Source of the DNA: DASUKM01 sp036278735
GTDB taxonomy: Bacteria; Acidobacteriota; Vicinamibacteria; Vicinamibacterales; 2-12-FULL-66-21
Reading direction: 5' to 3'
Length of the DNA: 64,000 nt
NCBI GenBank assembly: GCA_036278735.1
Contig: DASUKM010000047.1
Coordinates: forward strand, 1 to 64,000
The position numbers and the translations under genes were made by a program. The notes below the pieces were generated by a model. The model saw nothing but the letters and a program-made list of their open reading frames with translations, was not told where the DNA came from and made no database searches. Shown here one piece after another: positions 28,817-36,819 of this stretch (positions are counted from its first letter, which is position 1; the number at the start of each line of letters is the position of its first letter).

Positions 28817-30045
28817 AGCCGCGTCTCCTGTTCATCGCGCTCGCCGTGTTCGCGTTCGCGTCGATCGCGGCCGCGCAGCAGCCGCCGTTTGCCGCCGGCG
28901 CCGGCGGCCAGATGCCGGACCCGAAGCAGATCTCCGGCGTGCCGCTGCCGGTCGGCAACCTCCCGGTCGGGACGGTCACCGTCAGAGTGGTGCTCGGGCA
29001 ACTCGATCATCCGCTGGCGAAGCAATCCGTCGCGCTCACCGGCGCCGGCGCCCCCCAATCGGCCTCGACCGACGACTCGGGGCACGCGCAGTTCGACGCG
29101 CTCGCGCCGGGAACGCAGGTGCAGGCGCACGTCACGGTGAATGGGGAACGCATCGACTCGCAGACGTTCGAGGTCCCCGCGCAGGGCGGCATCCGCCTGA
29201 TGCTCGTCGCCACCGATCCCGCGGCGGCGCAGAAGGCGGCCGAGGCGCAGAAGCTCGCGAAGGAGCCCCCGATCAAAGGCATCGTCGTGCTCGGCGATCA
29301 GACCCGCTTCGTGGTCGAACTCGGCGACGACGGCCTGAACGTGTACAACATCGTGCAGATCATGAATACGGCGCGGCGCGCGGTCGACACGGGCGGGCCG
29401 CTCGTGTTCAATCTGCCGGCCGAGGCGACCGGCACGACGCTGCTGGAGGGATCGTCGAGCAACGCGCTCGCCTCGGGCACGCAGGTCACGGTCAATGGGC
29501 CGTTCCCGCCGGGGGCCACGCTCGTGCAGTTCGCCTACGCGATCCCGTACGGCCGCGACACGATCGCCATCGCCGAGCGCATGCCGGCCGAGCTGTCGCA
29601 GGTCACGCTGCTGCTGCAGAAAACGAAGACGATGCGGCTGGCGTCCCCCGACATCGTGCAGCAGCGCGAGATGTCGGCCGACGGGCAGAGCTATGTGCTC
29701 GGCCAGGGGCCGGCCCTGAAGGCGGGCAGCCTGCTGACGATGACCGTCAGCGGCGTGCCGCACCATCCCGTCTGGCCGCGCAATCTCGCGCTCGCGCTCG
29801 CCGGGGTGATTCTGCTGGGGGGCGGCTGGGTGGCGGTGCGCGGGCGGCGCGGCGCCGAAAGCCGGGCGGCCCGCCGGCGGCGGCTGCAGGCGGAACGCGA
29901 GCGCTTGTTCGCCGAACTGGCCGTCGTCGAGGCGCGCCATCGCGCCGGCGGGATCGACGACGAGGATTTCGCGCTGCGGCGGCGGGATCTGATTGCGGCG
30001 CTCGAGGACGTCTACGCCGCGATGGACGAAGAGGCGGCCGCCTGA
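28813..30045 (+). CDS. Exported membrane protein with CcmI-like tail, unknown role in cytochrome c maturation
   Basis: A 410-residue protein: signal peptide (cleavage near SIAAAQ), a carboxypeptidase-regulatory-like beta domain (about 45-130), a second beta domain (about 150-315), one span (about 320-342) and a cytosolic coiled coil. That tail, RLFAELAVVEARHRAGGIDD onward, has the same ELE...G.I...DF pattern as the preceding CcmI-like protein. GTG 28813 overlaps the previous stop (GTGA). I know no named family. Its place between ccmF-H and ccmA suggests an accessory subunit. Confidence 0.7.
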   Translation: MKPRLLFIALAVFAFASIAAAQQPPFAAGAGGQMPDPKQISGVPLPVGNLPVGTVTVRVVLGQLDHPLAKQSVALTGAGAPQSASTDDSGHAQFDALAPGTQVQAHVTVNGERIDSQTFEVPAQGGIRLMLVATDPAAAQKAAEAQKLAKEPPIKGIVVLGDQTRFVVELGDDGLNVYNIVQIMNTARRAVDTGGPLVFNLPAEATGTTLLEGSSSNALASGTQVTVNGPFPPGATLVQFAYAIPYGRDTIAIAERMPAELSQVTLLLQKTKTMRLASPDIVQQREMSADGQSYVLGQGPALKAGSLLTMTVSGVPHHPVWPRNLALALAGVILLGGGWVAVRGRRGAESRAARRRRLQAERERLFAELAVVEARHRAGGIDDEDFALRRRDLIAALEDVYAAMDEEAAA

Positions 30046-30068
30046 CGGCCGGGGCACCGGCGCACGAC

Positions 30069-30758
30069 TTGATCGATTTTTCCACACTGACGTTCAGCGA
30101 CGTGTCGCGGCATTACGGCCGCCGCCGCGCGCTCGCCCACGTCAGCCTGACGGCCCGGCGGGGAGACGTCGTCGCGTTGCTCGGCCCGAACGGCGCCGGC
30201 AAGTCGACGCTCCTCTCGATCGCCGCGACGGTGCTCGCGCCCACCTCCGGCACCGTCCGCTACGGCGAATACGACGGCCGCGCCGGCGGCGCGCTCCGGT
30301 CGCGGATCGGACTGCTCGGCCACGACCTGTATCTCTATCCGGAACTGTCGGCCGCCGAGAACCTGCGGTTCTTCGGCCGGCTCTACGGGCTCGACCGAAT
30401 CGACCGCCGCGTGGCCGACGCGCTCGAGCGTGCCGGCCTGGCGGCGCGCCGCGACGAGGTCGTGGCCGCCTTCTCGCGCGGCATGCGCCAGCGGCTGGCG
30501 CTCGAGCGCGCGCTGCTCCACGATCCACGCTTGGTGCTGCTCGACGAGCCGTTCACCGGGCTCGACGATGCGGCCACCGCCGCGCTGCGACGGCGTCTGG
30601 CCGCGCTGCGCGCGAGCGGGTGCATCGTGCTGCTGACGTCGCACGATCTCGAGACGATCGACGGCATCGTCGATACGGCCGTGATGCTGCGGCAGGGGCG
30701 GCTCGTCGAGGTCGGCGGCGCCGGGCCGCTTCGCGAGCGCTACCGGAACGCGCTATGA
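30069..30758 (+). CDS. ccmA: Heme exporter ATPase CcmA
   Basis: ABC ATPase of the CcmABCD complex that releases heme-loaded CcmE. Walker A GPNGAGKST, signature FSRGMRQRLALERAL, Walker B LVLLDEPFTGLD and the H-loop LTSHD are intact (229 aa). No ATG or well-placed GTG exists at the 5' end; TTG 30069 is preferred because it gives the family-length N-terminus. A CTG overlapping the previous stop and GTG 30102 are alternatives. The TGA overlaps the ccmB ATG. Confidence 0.9.
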   Translation: MIDFSTLTFSDVSRHYGRRRALAHVSLTARRGDVVALLGPNGAGKSTLLSIAATVLAPTSGTVRYGEYDGRAGGALRSRIGLLGHDLYLYPELSAAENLRFFGRLYGLDRIDRRVADALERAGLAARRDEVVAAFSRGMRQRLALERALLHDPRLVLLDEPFTGLDDAATAALRRRLAALRASGCIVLLTSHDLETIDGIVDTAVMLRQGRLVEVGGAGPLRERYRNAL

Positions 30759-31435
30759 GATTTCTTCGCGCGCTCTGGCTCGTGACGCACAAGGACCTGC
30801 TGATCGAAGCGCGCAGCCGCGAGATTCTGTACACGACGCTGCTGTTCGCCGCGGCGTGCGTGCTGGTGTTCGCGTTCGGCTTCGTCAGGGAAGGGCAGCC
30901 GCTGGGCGATGCGGCGGCCGGGATCCTGTGGATTGCGATCGCCTTTTCGGGCACGCTGGCGCTCGGACGCGCGTTCGATCGCGAACGGCAGAGCGAGACG
31001 CTGCGCGCCCTGATGATGGCGCCGATCGAGCGGCCGGCGCTGTATCTCGGCAAGCTGCTGGGCATTCTGATCCTGATGGCCGTCGTCGAGGTGGTGATCG
31101 TCCCGCTCGTGGCGCTGCTGTTTCAGGCGCCGCTGTTCCGGCGTCCGGCGCTCCTGGTGGGGCTGCTCGCGGCGGGGACGATCGGATTCGCGGCGGTCGG
31201 GACGCTGTTCGCCGCCATGCTCGTTCGTGCACGAAGCCGCGACGTGCTGCTGCCGGTGCTGCTGTATCCGATCACGATCCCGGTCATCATCGCCGGGGTG
31301 CGCGGGACCGCGGCGTTGCTGCAGGTCGAGATCGACGAGCCGATGGCCCGGGCGTGGCTCGCGATGCTGGGCCTGTTCGACGTCGTGTTCATCACGCTCG
31401 CCCTGTGGACCTTCGAGCCGGTGATGACGGAATAG
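30755..31435 (+). CDS. ccmB: Heme exporter permease CcmB
   Basis: Integral membrane subunit of CcmABCD with six predicted spans (226 aa). The N-terminal segment THKDLLIEARSREILYTTLLF and the cytosolic loop FDRERQSETLRALMMAPIERPALYLGK are typical of CcmB. The start overlaps the ccmA stop (ATGA). The TAG stop is the beginning of a GGCTTTG heptad array. Confidence 0.93.
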   Translation: MRFLRALWLVTHKDLLIEARSREILYTTLLFAAACVLVFAFGFVREGQPLGDAAAGILWIAIAFSGTLALGRAFDRERQSETLRALMMAPIERPALYLGKLLGILILMAVVEVVIVPLVALLFQAPLFRRPALLVGLLAAGTIGFAAVGTLFAAMLVRARSRDVLLPVLLYPITIPVIIAGVRGTAALLQVEIDEPMARAWLAMLGLFDVVFITLALWTFEPVMTE

Positions 31436-31464
31436 GCTTTGGGCTTTGGGCTTTAGGCTTTGGG
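31435..31464. repeat. Heptad repeat GGCTTTR x4 at a gene junction
   Basis: Four units (GGCTTTG, GGCTTTG, GGCTTTA, GGCTTTG) beginning on the last base of the ccmB stop and ending about 35 nt before ccmC. Same family as 2178, in the opposite orientation relative to the genes. Confidence 0.92.
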
Positions 31465-31498
31465 AAAAGGCGCGGCGGTAGAATGGAGAGTCGTCCAG

Positions 31499-32155
31499 AT
31501 GAAAAGACTCTTTCCGCTGACGCTCCTCGTCGTTGCCGCGATGTTCGTGTATGCGCCGTTTGCGATACTCGGCGCGCCGCAGGAGTCGACGATGGGGCTG
31601 GTGCAGAAGATTTTCTACTTCCACGTGCCGTCGTGGATGGCGATGTTTCTGGCGGTCGGGATCTGCGGCGTCTCGAGCGCCGTGTACCTCTTCAACCGGA
31701 ACCGGTCGGCGGACCGGCTGGCGGCGGCGGCCGCGGAACTGGGAGTGGTGTTCGGCCTCATCGGCCTGGTGACCGGACCGCTGTGGGCCCGCAAGGCGTG
31801 GGGCGTGTGGTGGCAGTGGGACGCGCGGCTGACGTCGACGCTCGTGCTGTGGCTGATCTTTCAGGCGTATCTGGTGCTCCGGCGGTACGGCGGTCCGGGA
31901 TCGGATCGGCTCGCGGCGGGCGTGGCGGTGTTCGGGATGGCCAACGTGCCGTTCGTCTACTGGTCGGTGAACATGTGGCGCACGATTCATCCGACCACGA
32001 GCGTCGTGCCGACGCTGCTGCCCGGGATGCGCGGCCCGTTCTGGTTCTGTGCCACGGCCTTCGTGCTGCTGTTCGCGCTGCTGCTGGCCGCGCGAACGCG
32101 GCTCGAGACGCGGCGAGCGGAGCTCGAGGACCTGTACCTCGCGCTGGATGAGTGA
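31499..32155 (+). CDS. ccmC: Cytochrome c maturation protein CcmC
   Basis: Six-span membrane protein that helps load heme onto CcmE (218 aa). The WWD-domain motif WGVWWQWDARLTS and flanking His residues (FHVPSW, RTIHP) are present. ATG 31499 is chosen because GGAG precedes it at usable distance and the product begins directly with a span; an in-frame GTG/ATG 39 nt upstream would start in the repeat region. Separated from ccmB by the heptad array and from ccmD by a pair of hairpin repeats. Confidence 0.93.
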   Translation: MKRLFPLTLLVVAAMFVYAPFAILGAPQESTMGLVQKIFYFHVPSWMAMFLAVGICGVSSAVYLFNRNRSADRLAAAAAELGVVFGLIGLVTGPLWARKAWGVWWQWDARLTSTLVLWLIFQAYLVLRRYGGPGSDRLAAGVAVFGMANVPFVYWSVNMWRTIHPTTSVVPTLLPGMRGPFWFCATAFVLLFALLLAARTRLETRRAELEDLYLALDE

Positions 32156-32160
32156 TTGCG

Positions 32161-32228
32161 CGTCAGGGCATAAAGCCCTGACCCACAGGATGCACGTCAG
32201 GGGGCATGGAGCCCTGACCCACGGGATG
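32161..32228. repeat. Two copies of a 34-bp hairpin repeat
   Basis: Each unit has the stem TCAGGGC/GCCCTGA with an AT-rich loop followed by CCCACRGGATG. Units start at 32161 and 32195. The design (hairpin, then CCYACRG) resembles the recA-side array at 19462 although the stem sequence differs. It lies in the ccmC-ccmD spacer. Confidence 0.85.
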
Positions 32229-32245
32229 GCGGGAAAGGCAGGACG

Positions 32246-32560
32246 ATGATGACTCGCAGGCTGCTGGGGACGACGCGGCGTGTGCTGATCGCGTGCGCGG
32301 CGGCCGTGCTGCTGTTCGTGGCGGCACCAGTCCGGGCGCAGGCGCCGCAGCAGCCGACCGCGGCGCAGCAGGGATTCGTGCCGGTCGAGAACCTGCCGCA
32401 GCAGGAGCACATGCCGGCGGCGCCGCTGGTAGGGGCGGCGTATGCGTTCGCGTGGGTCTTGATCCTCCTGTATCTCTGGTCGATCTGGCGGCGCCTGAAC
32501 ACCGTGGAGCGCGAGATGCAGGCGGTGAGCCGGCGCGTGGCCGAGGAGCGCCGGCCGTGA
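32246..32560 (+). CDS. ccmD: CcmD-family protein
   Basis: A 104-residue small membrane protein. A cleavable-type leader (ends PVRAQ) and a Pro/Gln-rich linker precede the CcmD core AYAFAWVLILLYLWSIWRRL, which is followed by a basic helical tail. Standard CcmD is about 50-70 aa, so the exported N-terminal extension is unusual. The start codon may be either of two tandem ATGs. Its TGA overlaps the GTG of the next small gene. Confidence 0.82.
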   Translation: MMTRRLLGTTRRVLIACAAAVLLFVAAPVRAQAPQQPTAAQQGFVPVENLPQQEHMPAAPLVGAAYAFAWVLILLYLWSIWRRLNTVEREMQAVSRRVAEERRP

Positions 32561-32718
32561 ACTTCTCGCAGATGTCGGCGGCCCACTTCCTGTTCATCCC
32601 GGCCGTCCTGCTCATCGGGATCGTGATTGGATGGGTGCTGGGGTCGCGCGCCGCGCAGGACGCCTATGCGGCGGAATTGCGGAAGCGCGAAGAGCGCGCC
32701 CGCCGCCAGAAGCCCTGA
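32557..32718 (+). CDS. Small single-span membrane protein at the end of the ccm operon
   Basis: A 53-residue protein with one span (FLFIPAVLLIGIVIGWVLG) and a basic amphipathic tail rich in Arg, Lys and Glu. GTG start overlapping the ccmD stop (GTGA), so translation is coupled. Not recognised as a family. Its position suggests a small subunit of the maturation complex. Confidence 0.68.
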   Translation: MNFSQMSAAHFLFIPAVLLIGIVIGWVLGSRAAQDAYAAELRKREERARRQKP

Positions 32719-32752
32719 GCACGCCGACGGGATGCGGCGCGCGCCGCATCCC

Positions 32753-33490
32753 TCATCTCCCGAGCGCCAGCCTGTTGGCGAGCACCGGCGGCAGGCCTGC
32801 CGCCTGGATCTTCCGCTGCGCCTGCTCGATTGGATACGCGACGCGCCGGAGCTCCAGCACGCGCGCGCCGGTGTCGAGTACGCCATAGGCCGCCCGCGGG
32901 TCGCCGTCGCGCGGCTGTCCCACAGAGCCCGGGTTCACCAGATAGGTCACGCCGCCGGCGAGCGCGATTGGTTCCCGGCCGTCCTCGGGGATGGTCGCGG
33001 CCAGCTCGCGCTTCGCCAACGTGAAGACGACGGGGAGGTGCGTGTGGCCGAACAGCCCGACCGGGCGTGTCAGCATCTCGATCGCGCGCTGGGCGTCGAG
33101 GCCGTCGAAGATGTAATGATCCTCGTCGAACGGCGCGCCGTGGCAGATCTCGACGGTCTCGTCGACGACGATCGGGCCGGCGGGCAGCGCGCGGAGATAG
33201 TCGCAGTTGGCCGGCGTGAGCTGGCCCGCCGTCCACTCCGCGGCGGTCCGGGCGACCTGATTGAACTGGCTGCGGTCGTCGAGTCCGCACGCCGCCTTGT
33301 CGTGGTTGCCGCGGATGATGGCGAGCGGATCGAGCGCGCGGACGCGATCGATGACGCCGTTGGGATCGGCGCCGTACCCGGCGAGATCGCCGAGCACGAG
33401 GGGACGGTCCCACGCGTCGCCGGCGTCGTGGAGCACGGCCTCGAGCGCGTCGAGGTTGGCGTGGATGTCCGACAGAATCAGATAGCGCAC
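32753..33490 (-). CDS. Metallophosphoesterase (YfcE/MJ0936-like)
   Basis: A 245-residue calcineurin-like phosphoesterase. Metal-binding motifs occur in order: LSDIHANLDAL (D, H), VLGDLAGYG (GD), IIRGNHDKA (GNHD), EICHGAP and GLFGHTHLP (GHTH). Closest to the small bacterial phosphodiesterases of the MJ0936/YfcE type; substrate unknown. GTG start at 33490, four nucleotides from the aroK stop, so it is likely the last gene of an aroA-aroK operon. Confidence 0.9.
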   Translation of the reverse strand: MRYLILSDIHANLDALEAVLHDAGDAWDRPLVLGDLAGYGADPNGVIDRVRALDPLAIIRGNHDKAACGLDDRSQFNQVARTAAEWTAGQLTPANCDYLRALPAGPIVVDETVEICHGAPFDEDHYIFDGLDAQRAIEMLTRPVGLFGHTHLPVVFTLAKRELAATIPEDGREPIALAGGVTYLVNPGSVGQPRDGDPRAAYGVLDTGARVLELRRVAYPIEQAQRKIQAAGLPPVLANRLALGR

Positions 33491-33494
33491 TCGC

Positions 33495-33998
33495 TCACTC
33501 GTTTGCCAGGCGGTCGAGCACCTGTTCGGTGATCGCCTCCGCGGACGCCCGTCGCGCCTCGATGCGGACGTGCGCCTGCGCGTACGCGGCCTGCCGCAGG
33601 CCGTACAGCCGCTCCATCTGCGCCCGATCGGCCGCCAGCGGACGGCGGCCATCGGCCGGCACGCGCGACAGGACGACGTCGAACGGCACGTCGAGCCAGA
33701 CCGACAGGCCGTCGGCGTTGATCAGCCGCCGGTTCTCCGGATCCATGAAGGTGCCGCCGCCGGTCGCGATGACGGCATGCCGGATGGGCAGCAGCAACCG
33801 CAGGATGTCGCGCTCGACCGTCCGGAAGTACGGCTCTCCATGCCTCGCGAAGATGTCGGCAATCGCGCGGCGCTCGCGCGCCTCGATCAGCTCGTCGACG
33901 TCCTCGGCCCGCCAGCCGAGGCGCGCCGCGACGGCGCGCGCCACGGTCGTCTTGCCCGCGGCCATGAACCCGACGAGATAAACCTTATCGACCGTCAC
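33495..33998 (-). CDS. aroK: Shikimate kinase
   Basis: Phosphorylates shikimate at O3 in chorismate synthesis (167 aa). Walker A GFMAAGKTT, the shikimate-binding Asp in EDVDELIE, Arg in EPYFRTVERDIL and the loop ATGGGTF are all in place. LID arginine lies near DGRRPLA. GTG 33998 is used; it overlaps the 3' end of aroA by 14 nt, so the two consecutive or near-consecutive pathway enzymes are coupled. Confidence 0.93.
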   Translation of the reverse strand: MTVDKVYLVGFMAAGKTTVARAVAARLGWRAEDVDELIEARERRAIADIFARHGEPYFRTVERDILRLLLPIRHAVIATGGGTFMDPENRRLINADGLSVWLDVPFDVVLSRVPADGRRPLAADRAQMERLYGLRQAAYAQAHVRIEARRASAEAITEQVLDRLANE

Positions 33999-35307
33999 CG
34001 GACCGCGAGAGCCGATCCAGCTCCTCGAAAAATCCCGGATACGACACGGCGACGGCCGGGGCCCCCCCGATCGTAACCGGGCCGGACGCCGCGGTCGCGG
34101 CAATGGCGAAGGCCATCGCCAGGCGATGGTCGCCGGCGGCGTCCACCTCGCCGCCGCGCGGCGGGCCTCCCCCCAGCACGAACCCGTCGTCGAATTCCTC
34201 GACCGCAATGCCGAGCGCCCCAAATCCGCGCGCCAGCATCGCGATGCGGTCGCTTTCCTTCACGCGCAGCTCGCGCGCCCCCCGGACGGTCAGGGACGCG
34301 CCGGGGGTCATCGCCGTCATCGCGGCGAGCGCCGGAATTTCGTCGATCAGGAGCGGCACCTCGGCGGGCGCGATCTCGAAGGGGTGCACCGCGGCGCCGC
34401 GCACGAGAATCCGGCCGACCGGCTCCGCCGGCTGCTCGTCGTCGTGCTGGACGTCGACGTCCATATCCACGCCCGCGCGCCGCAGGACGTCGAGCGCGTG
34501 CGTGCGCGAGGGGTTGAGCCCCACCGCTTCGATCGTGAGGGTGGAGCCTGGATGGCCGGCGGCGAGCGCGAGCCAGAACATGGCGGAGGAGAGATCCCCC
34601 GGGATCGCGAGGTCGCGTCCGCGCAGACGCTGTCCCCCGTCGACGGCGACCGTCAGGCCGTCGCGCTCGACGTGCGCGCCGAACGCTTCGAGGGCACGCT
34701 CGGTGTGATCCCGCGTGGGGGCGGGCTCGGCGACGCTCGTGCGGCCGGAGGCCTGCAGGCCGGCCAGCAGCACCGCGCTCTTGACCTGCGCGCTCGGGAC
34801 CTCGGGCGTGTGTGCAATGGCGTGCAGATCCGCCCCGTCAATCGTCAGCGGCGGCCGCCCGTCGACCGATCCGATCTGCGCCCCCATGCGCGTCAGCGGC
34901 TCGGCAACCCGCCGCATCGGGCGGCGGCAGAGCGAAGCGTCGCCGGTGATGACGGTTCTGAACGGGTGTGCCGCCGCGATGCCGGCGAGCAGGCGCATCG
35001 ACGTGCCCGAGTTGACGGCGTCGAGCGGAGCCGCCGCCGCGCGCAGCCCCCGCAGGCCGCGCCCTTCGACGCGAAACGCGCCCGGACCGGTCTGCGCCAT
35101 CGACACCCCCGAGCGGCGCAGGCACTCCAGCGTAGCCGCGCAGTCGGCCCCCGGCGAATAGCCGCGAAGCTCCGACACGCCGTCGGCGAGGGCCGCCAGG
35201 AGGGCGTATCGATGGGAGATGGACTTGTCCCCGGGCACCCGCACACGCCCGCGCACGCGGGGACAGGGACGCACGAGGATACGGTCGATCAGGTCGGATT
35301 CGCGCAC
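33985..35307 (-). CDS. aroA: 3-phosphoshikimate 1-carboxyvinyltransferase (EPSP synthase)
   Basis: Sixth step of the shikimate pathway, 440 aa. Substrate motifs include VPGDKSISHRYALLAALADG, the PEP-binding loop DAVNSGTSMRLLAG, PSAQVKSAVLLAGLQA, IPGDLSSAMFW, and the catalytic ELRVKESDRI with DHRLAMAFA at the end. The PEP loop NSGTS differs from the enterobacterial NAGT form. GTG start near AAGGTGAGGG. First gene of the aroA-aroK-phosphoesterase unit. Confidence 0.95.
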   Translation of the reverse strand: MRESDLIDRILVRPCPRVRGRVRVPGDKSISHRYALLAALADGVSELRGYSPGADCAATLECLRRSGVSMAQTGPGAFRVEGRGLRGLRAAAAPLDAVNSGTSMRLLAGIAAAHPFRTVITGDASLCRRPMRRVAEPLTRMGAQIGSVDGRPPLTIDGADLHAIAHTPEVPSAQVKSAVLLAGLQASGRTSVAEPAPTRDHTERALEAFGAHVERDGLTVAVDGGQRLRGRDLAIPGDLSSAMFWLALAAGHPGSTLTIEAVGLNPSRTHALDVLRRAGVDMDVDVQHDDEQPAEPVGRILVRGAAVHPFEIAPAEVPLLIDEIPALAAMTAMTPGASLTVRGARELRVKESDRIAMLARGFGALGIAVEEFDDGFVLGGGPPRGGEVDAAGDHRLAMAFAIAATAASGPVTIGGAPAVAVSYPGFFEELDRLSRSGDGR

Positions 35308-35356
35308 GCGTCCCTCACCTTAACACCTTCGCACCCCTTGATGGCGGACTGGTAGT

Positions 35357-35827
35357 ATGTTATTCAGGCGCGTGCGTTCCGGGATGCTCACCCGCGGTGG
35401 ACTCGTCAGACTCCAGATCGCCAGCCAGTTCGACATGCTGGACTTCGTGCAGGTCGTCAGCGACCGCATGGGACAGCTTGCCGGCATGGACGAGGACGCG
35501 ATCCATTGGATCGGCGTGGCGGTCCGTGAATCCGTCATCAACGCGATCAAGCACGGCAACCGCGAGCACCCCGCCAAGCTCGTGACCGTCGAATTCGCCT
35601 TCCTGCCCACCGTGGATCCGACCGAACTGGTCGTCCGCGTCACCGATCAGGGAGAGGGCTTCGATCCGGACGCCATTGCCGATCCGCTCGCACCGGAGAA
35701 CATGCTCAAGTCGAGCGGCCGCGGCATCTTCTTCATGCGCAGCTTCATGGACGACGTGCGGCTGCAGCGCGCGGCCGAGGGAGGCATGGAAGTGCGCATG
35801 GTGAAGAAGCTGGCGAATGGTGCCTGA
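35357..35827 (+). CDS. Anti-sigma regulatory factor, RsbW-like serine kinase
   Basis: A GHKL-type ATP-binding protein of about 150 aa. N-box VRESVINAIKHGN, G1 box VTDQGEGFDP and G2 region SGRGIFFMRSFMD are present. Members bind anti-sigma-factor antagonists or sigma factors; no partner is encoded here. The first ATG (35357) sits in an AT-rich, promoter-like stretch (TAGTATGTTATT), so the true start may be GTG 35372 or ATG 35384. It overlaps the inositol monophosphatase gene by 11 nt. Confidence 0.88.
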   Translation: MLFRRVRSGMLTRGGLVRLQIASQFDMLDFVQVVSDRMGQLAGMDEDAIHWIGVAVRESVINAIKHGNREHPAKLVTVEFAFLPTVDPTELVVRVTDQGEGFDPDAIADPLAPENMLKSSGRGIFFMRSFMDDVRLQRAAEGGMEVRMVKKLANGA

Positions 35828-36638
35828 CGCGCTGCCGCCCCTCTATCTGGCCACCGCCGTCGAAGCTGTTGCGCGGGCCGGCGCGATGCAGATGGCCGGC
35901 TTCGGCCACGACCTCCACATCCGCAAGAAAGGGGCAATCGATCTCGTCACCGAGATCGATCTCGACGTCGAGCGCATGTTCCGCGCGCTCGTCGCCGAGC
36001 GATTCCCCGGCCATACGGTCCTTGCCGAGGAGTTCGCGTCGCCTGGCGACCGCGAACGGGCCGCGGAATGGTGCTGGGTGTTCGACCCGGTCGACGGCAC
36101 GACCAACTTCGCGCACGGGCTGCCGATCTTCTGTTCGTCGCTGGCGCTCGAGCATCGCGGCGCGCCGGTGGTGGCGGCCGTCTACGATCCCGCGCGGCGC
36201 GAGCTGTTCACGGCCGAACGCGGCAGCGGCGCCCGCCTCAATGGCGTGCCGCTGCACGTTTCCTCGGCCGCGACGCTCGTCGACGCGCTTTTGTGCACCG
36301 GCTTCCCCTACACCGTGCACGAAGACCTGGGGGATCTGGTGGGCGTGTTCGGGGCGTTCCTCGGGCGCTCGCGCGCGGTGCGGCGCCTCGGGTCGGCCGC
36401 GCTGGATCTGTGTTACGTCGCGGCAGGTCGGCTCGACGGCTTCTGGGAACAGCACCTCAATCCCTGGGACGTCGCCGCCGGCGCCCTGATCGTCGAGGAA
36501 GCCGGAGGCCGCGTGACCAATCTCCAGGGGGGCCCGTTCACGTCGCGCGACGGCCAGGTGATCGCCTCAAACGGCGTGCTGCACGGTCTCATCGTCCAGA
36601 CCATTGCGGAGTACCACGGGCATCTTCCTAAAGCCTAA
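35817..36638 (+). CDS. Inositol monophosphatase family phosphatase
   Basis: Mg-dependent, Li-sensitive phosphatase family (273 aa). Metal motifs in order: GAIDLVTEID, VLAEEF, WVFDPVDGTTNFAHG and C-terminal WDVAAGALIVEEAGG. Likely acts on inositol-1-phosphate or a related sugar phosphate, as in SuhB. The start lies inside the end of the RsbW-like gene. The stop TAA is the start of a heptad repeat, so the last residues (PKA) are encoded by repeat sequence. Confidence 0.92.
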   Translation: MVPDALPPLYLATAVEAVARAGAMQMAGFGHDLHIRKKGAIDLVTEIDLDVERMFRALVAERFPGHTVLAEEFASPGDRERAAEWCWVFDPVDGTTNFAHGLPIFCSSLALEHRGAPVVAAVYDPARRELFTAERGSGARLNGVPLHVSSAATLVDALLCTGFPYTVHEDLGDLVGVFGAFLGRSRAVRRLGSAALDLCYVAAGRLDGFWEQHLNPWDVAAGALIVEEAGGRVTNLQGGPFTSRDGQVIASNGVLHGLIVQTIAEYHGHLPKA

Positions 36639-36663
36639 AGCCCAAAGCCTAAAGCCCAAAGCC
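36629..36663. repeat. Heptad repeat YAAAGCC x5 at a stop codon
   Basis: Alternating TAAAGCC and CAAAGCC units. The second unit provides the TAA stop of the phosphatase gene. The rest of the 181-nt spacer to the next gene shows nothing else that I can assign. Confidence 0.92.
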
Positions 36664-36819
36664 TGGCCCCGAGTCCCCCGTTCTGGACGGACGCTGACCG
36701 CTCCAGTAGACAGGCCGGCTGATATGCGGCCGGATCCGGGCGGGGAATCGCGGGGCCTTGCTGGCACCCATCATGCTGCACGGAAGATGTCACGTCATCG
36801 TCCGGGAGGGACATCGATC

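Noticed and set aside
36639..36819. Extra small gene before the 36820 barrel gene
   Set aside because: The frame continues upstream from 36604, but the stretch has no ribosome binding site or motif, and the strong GGGAGGG lies at the barrel start.
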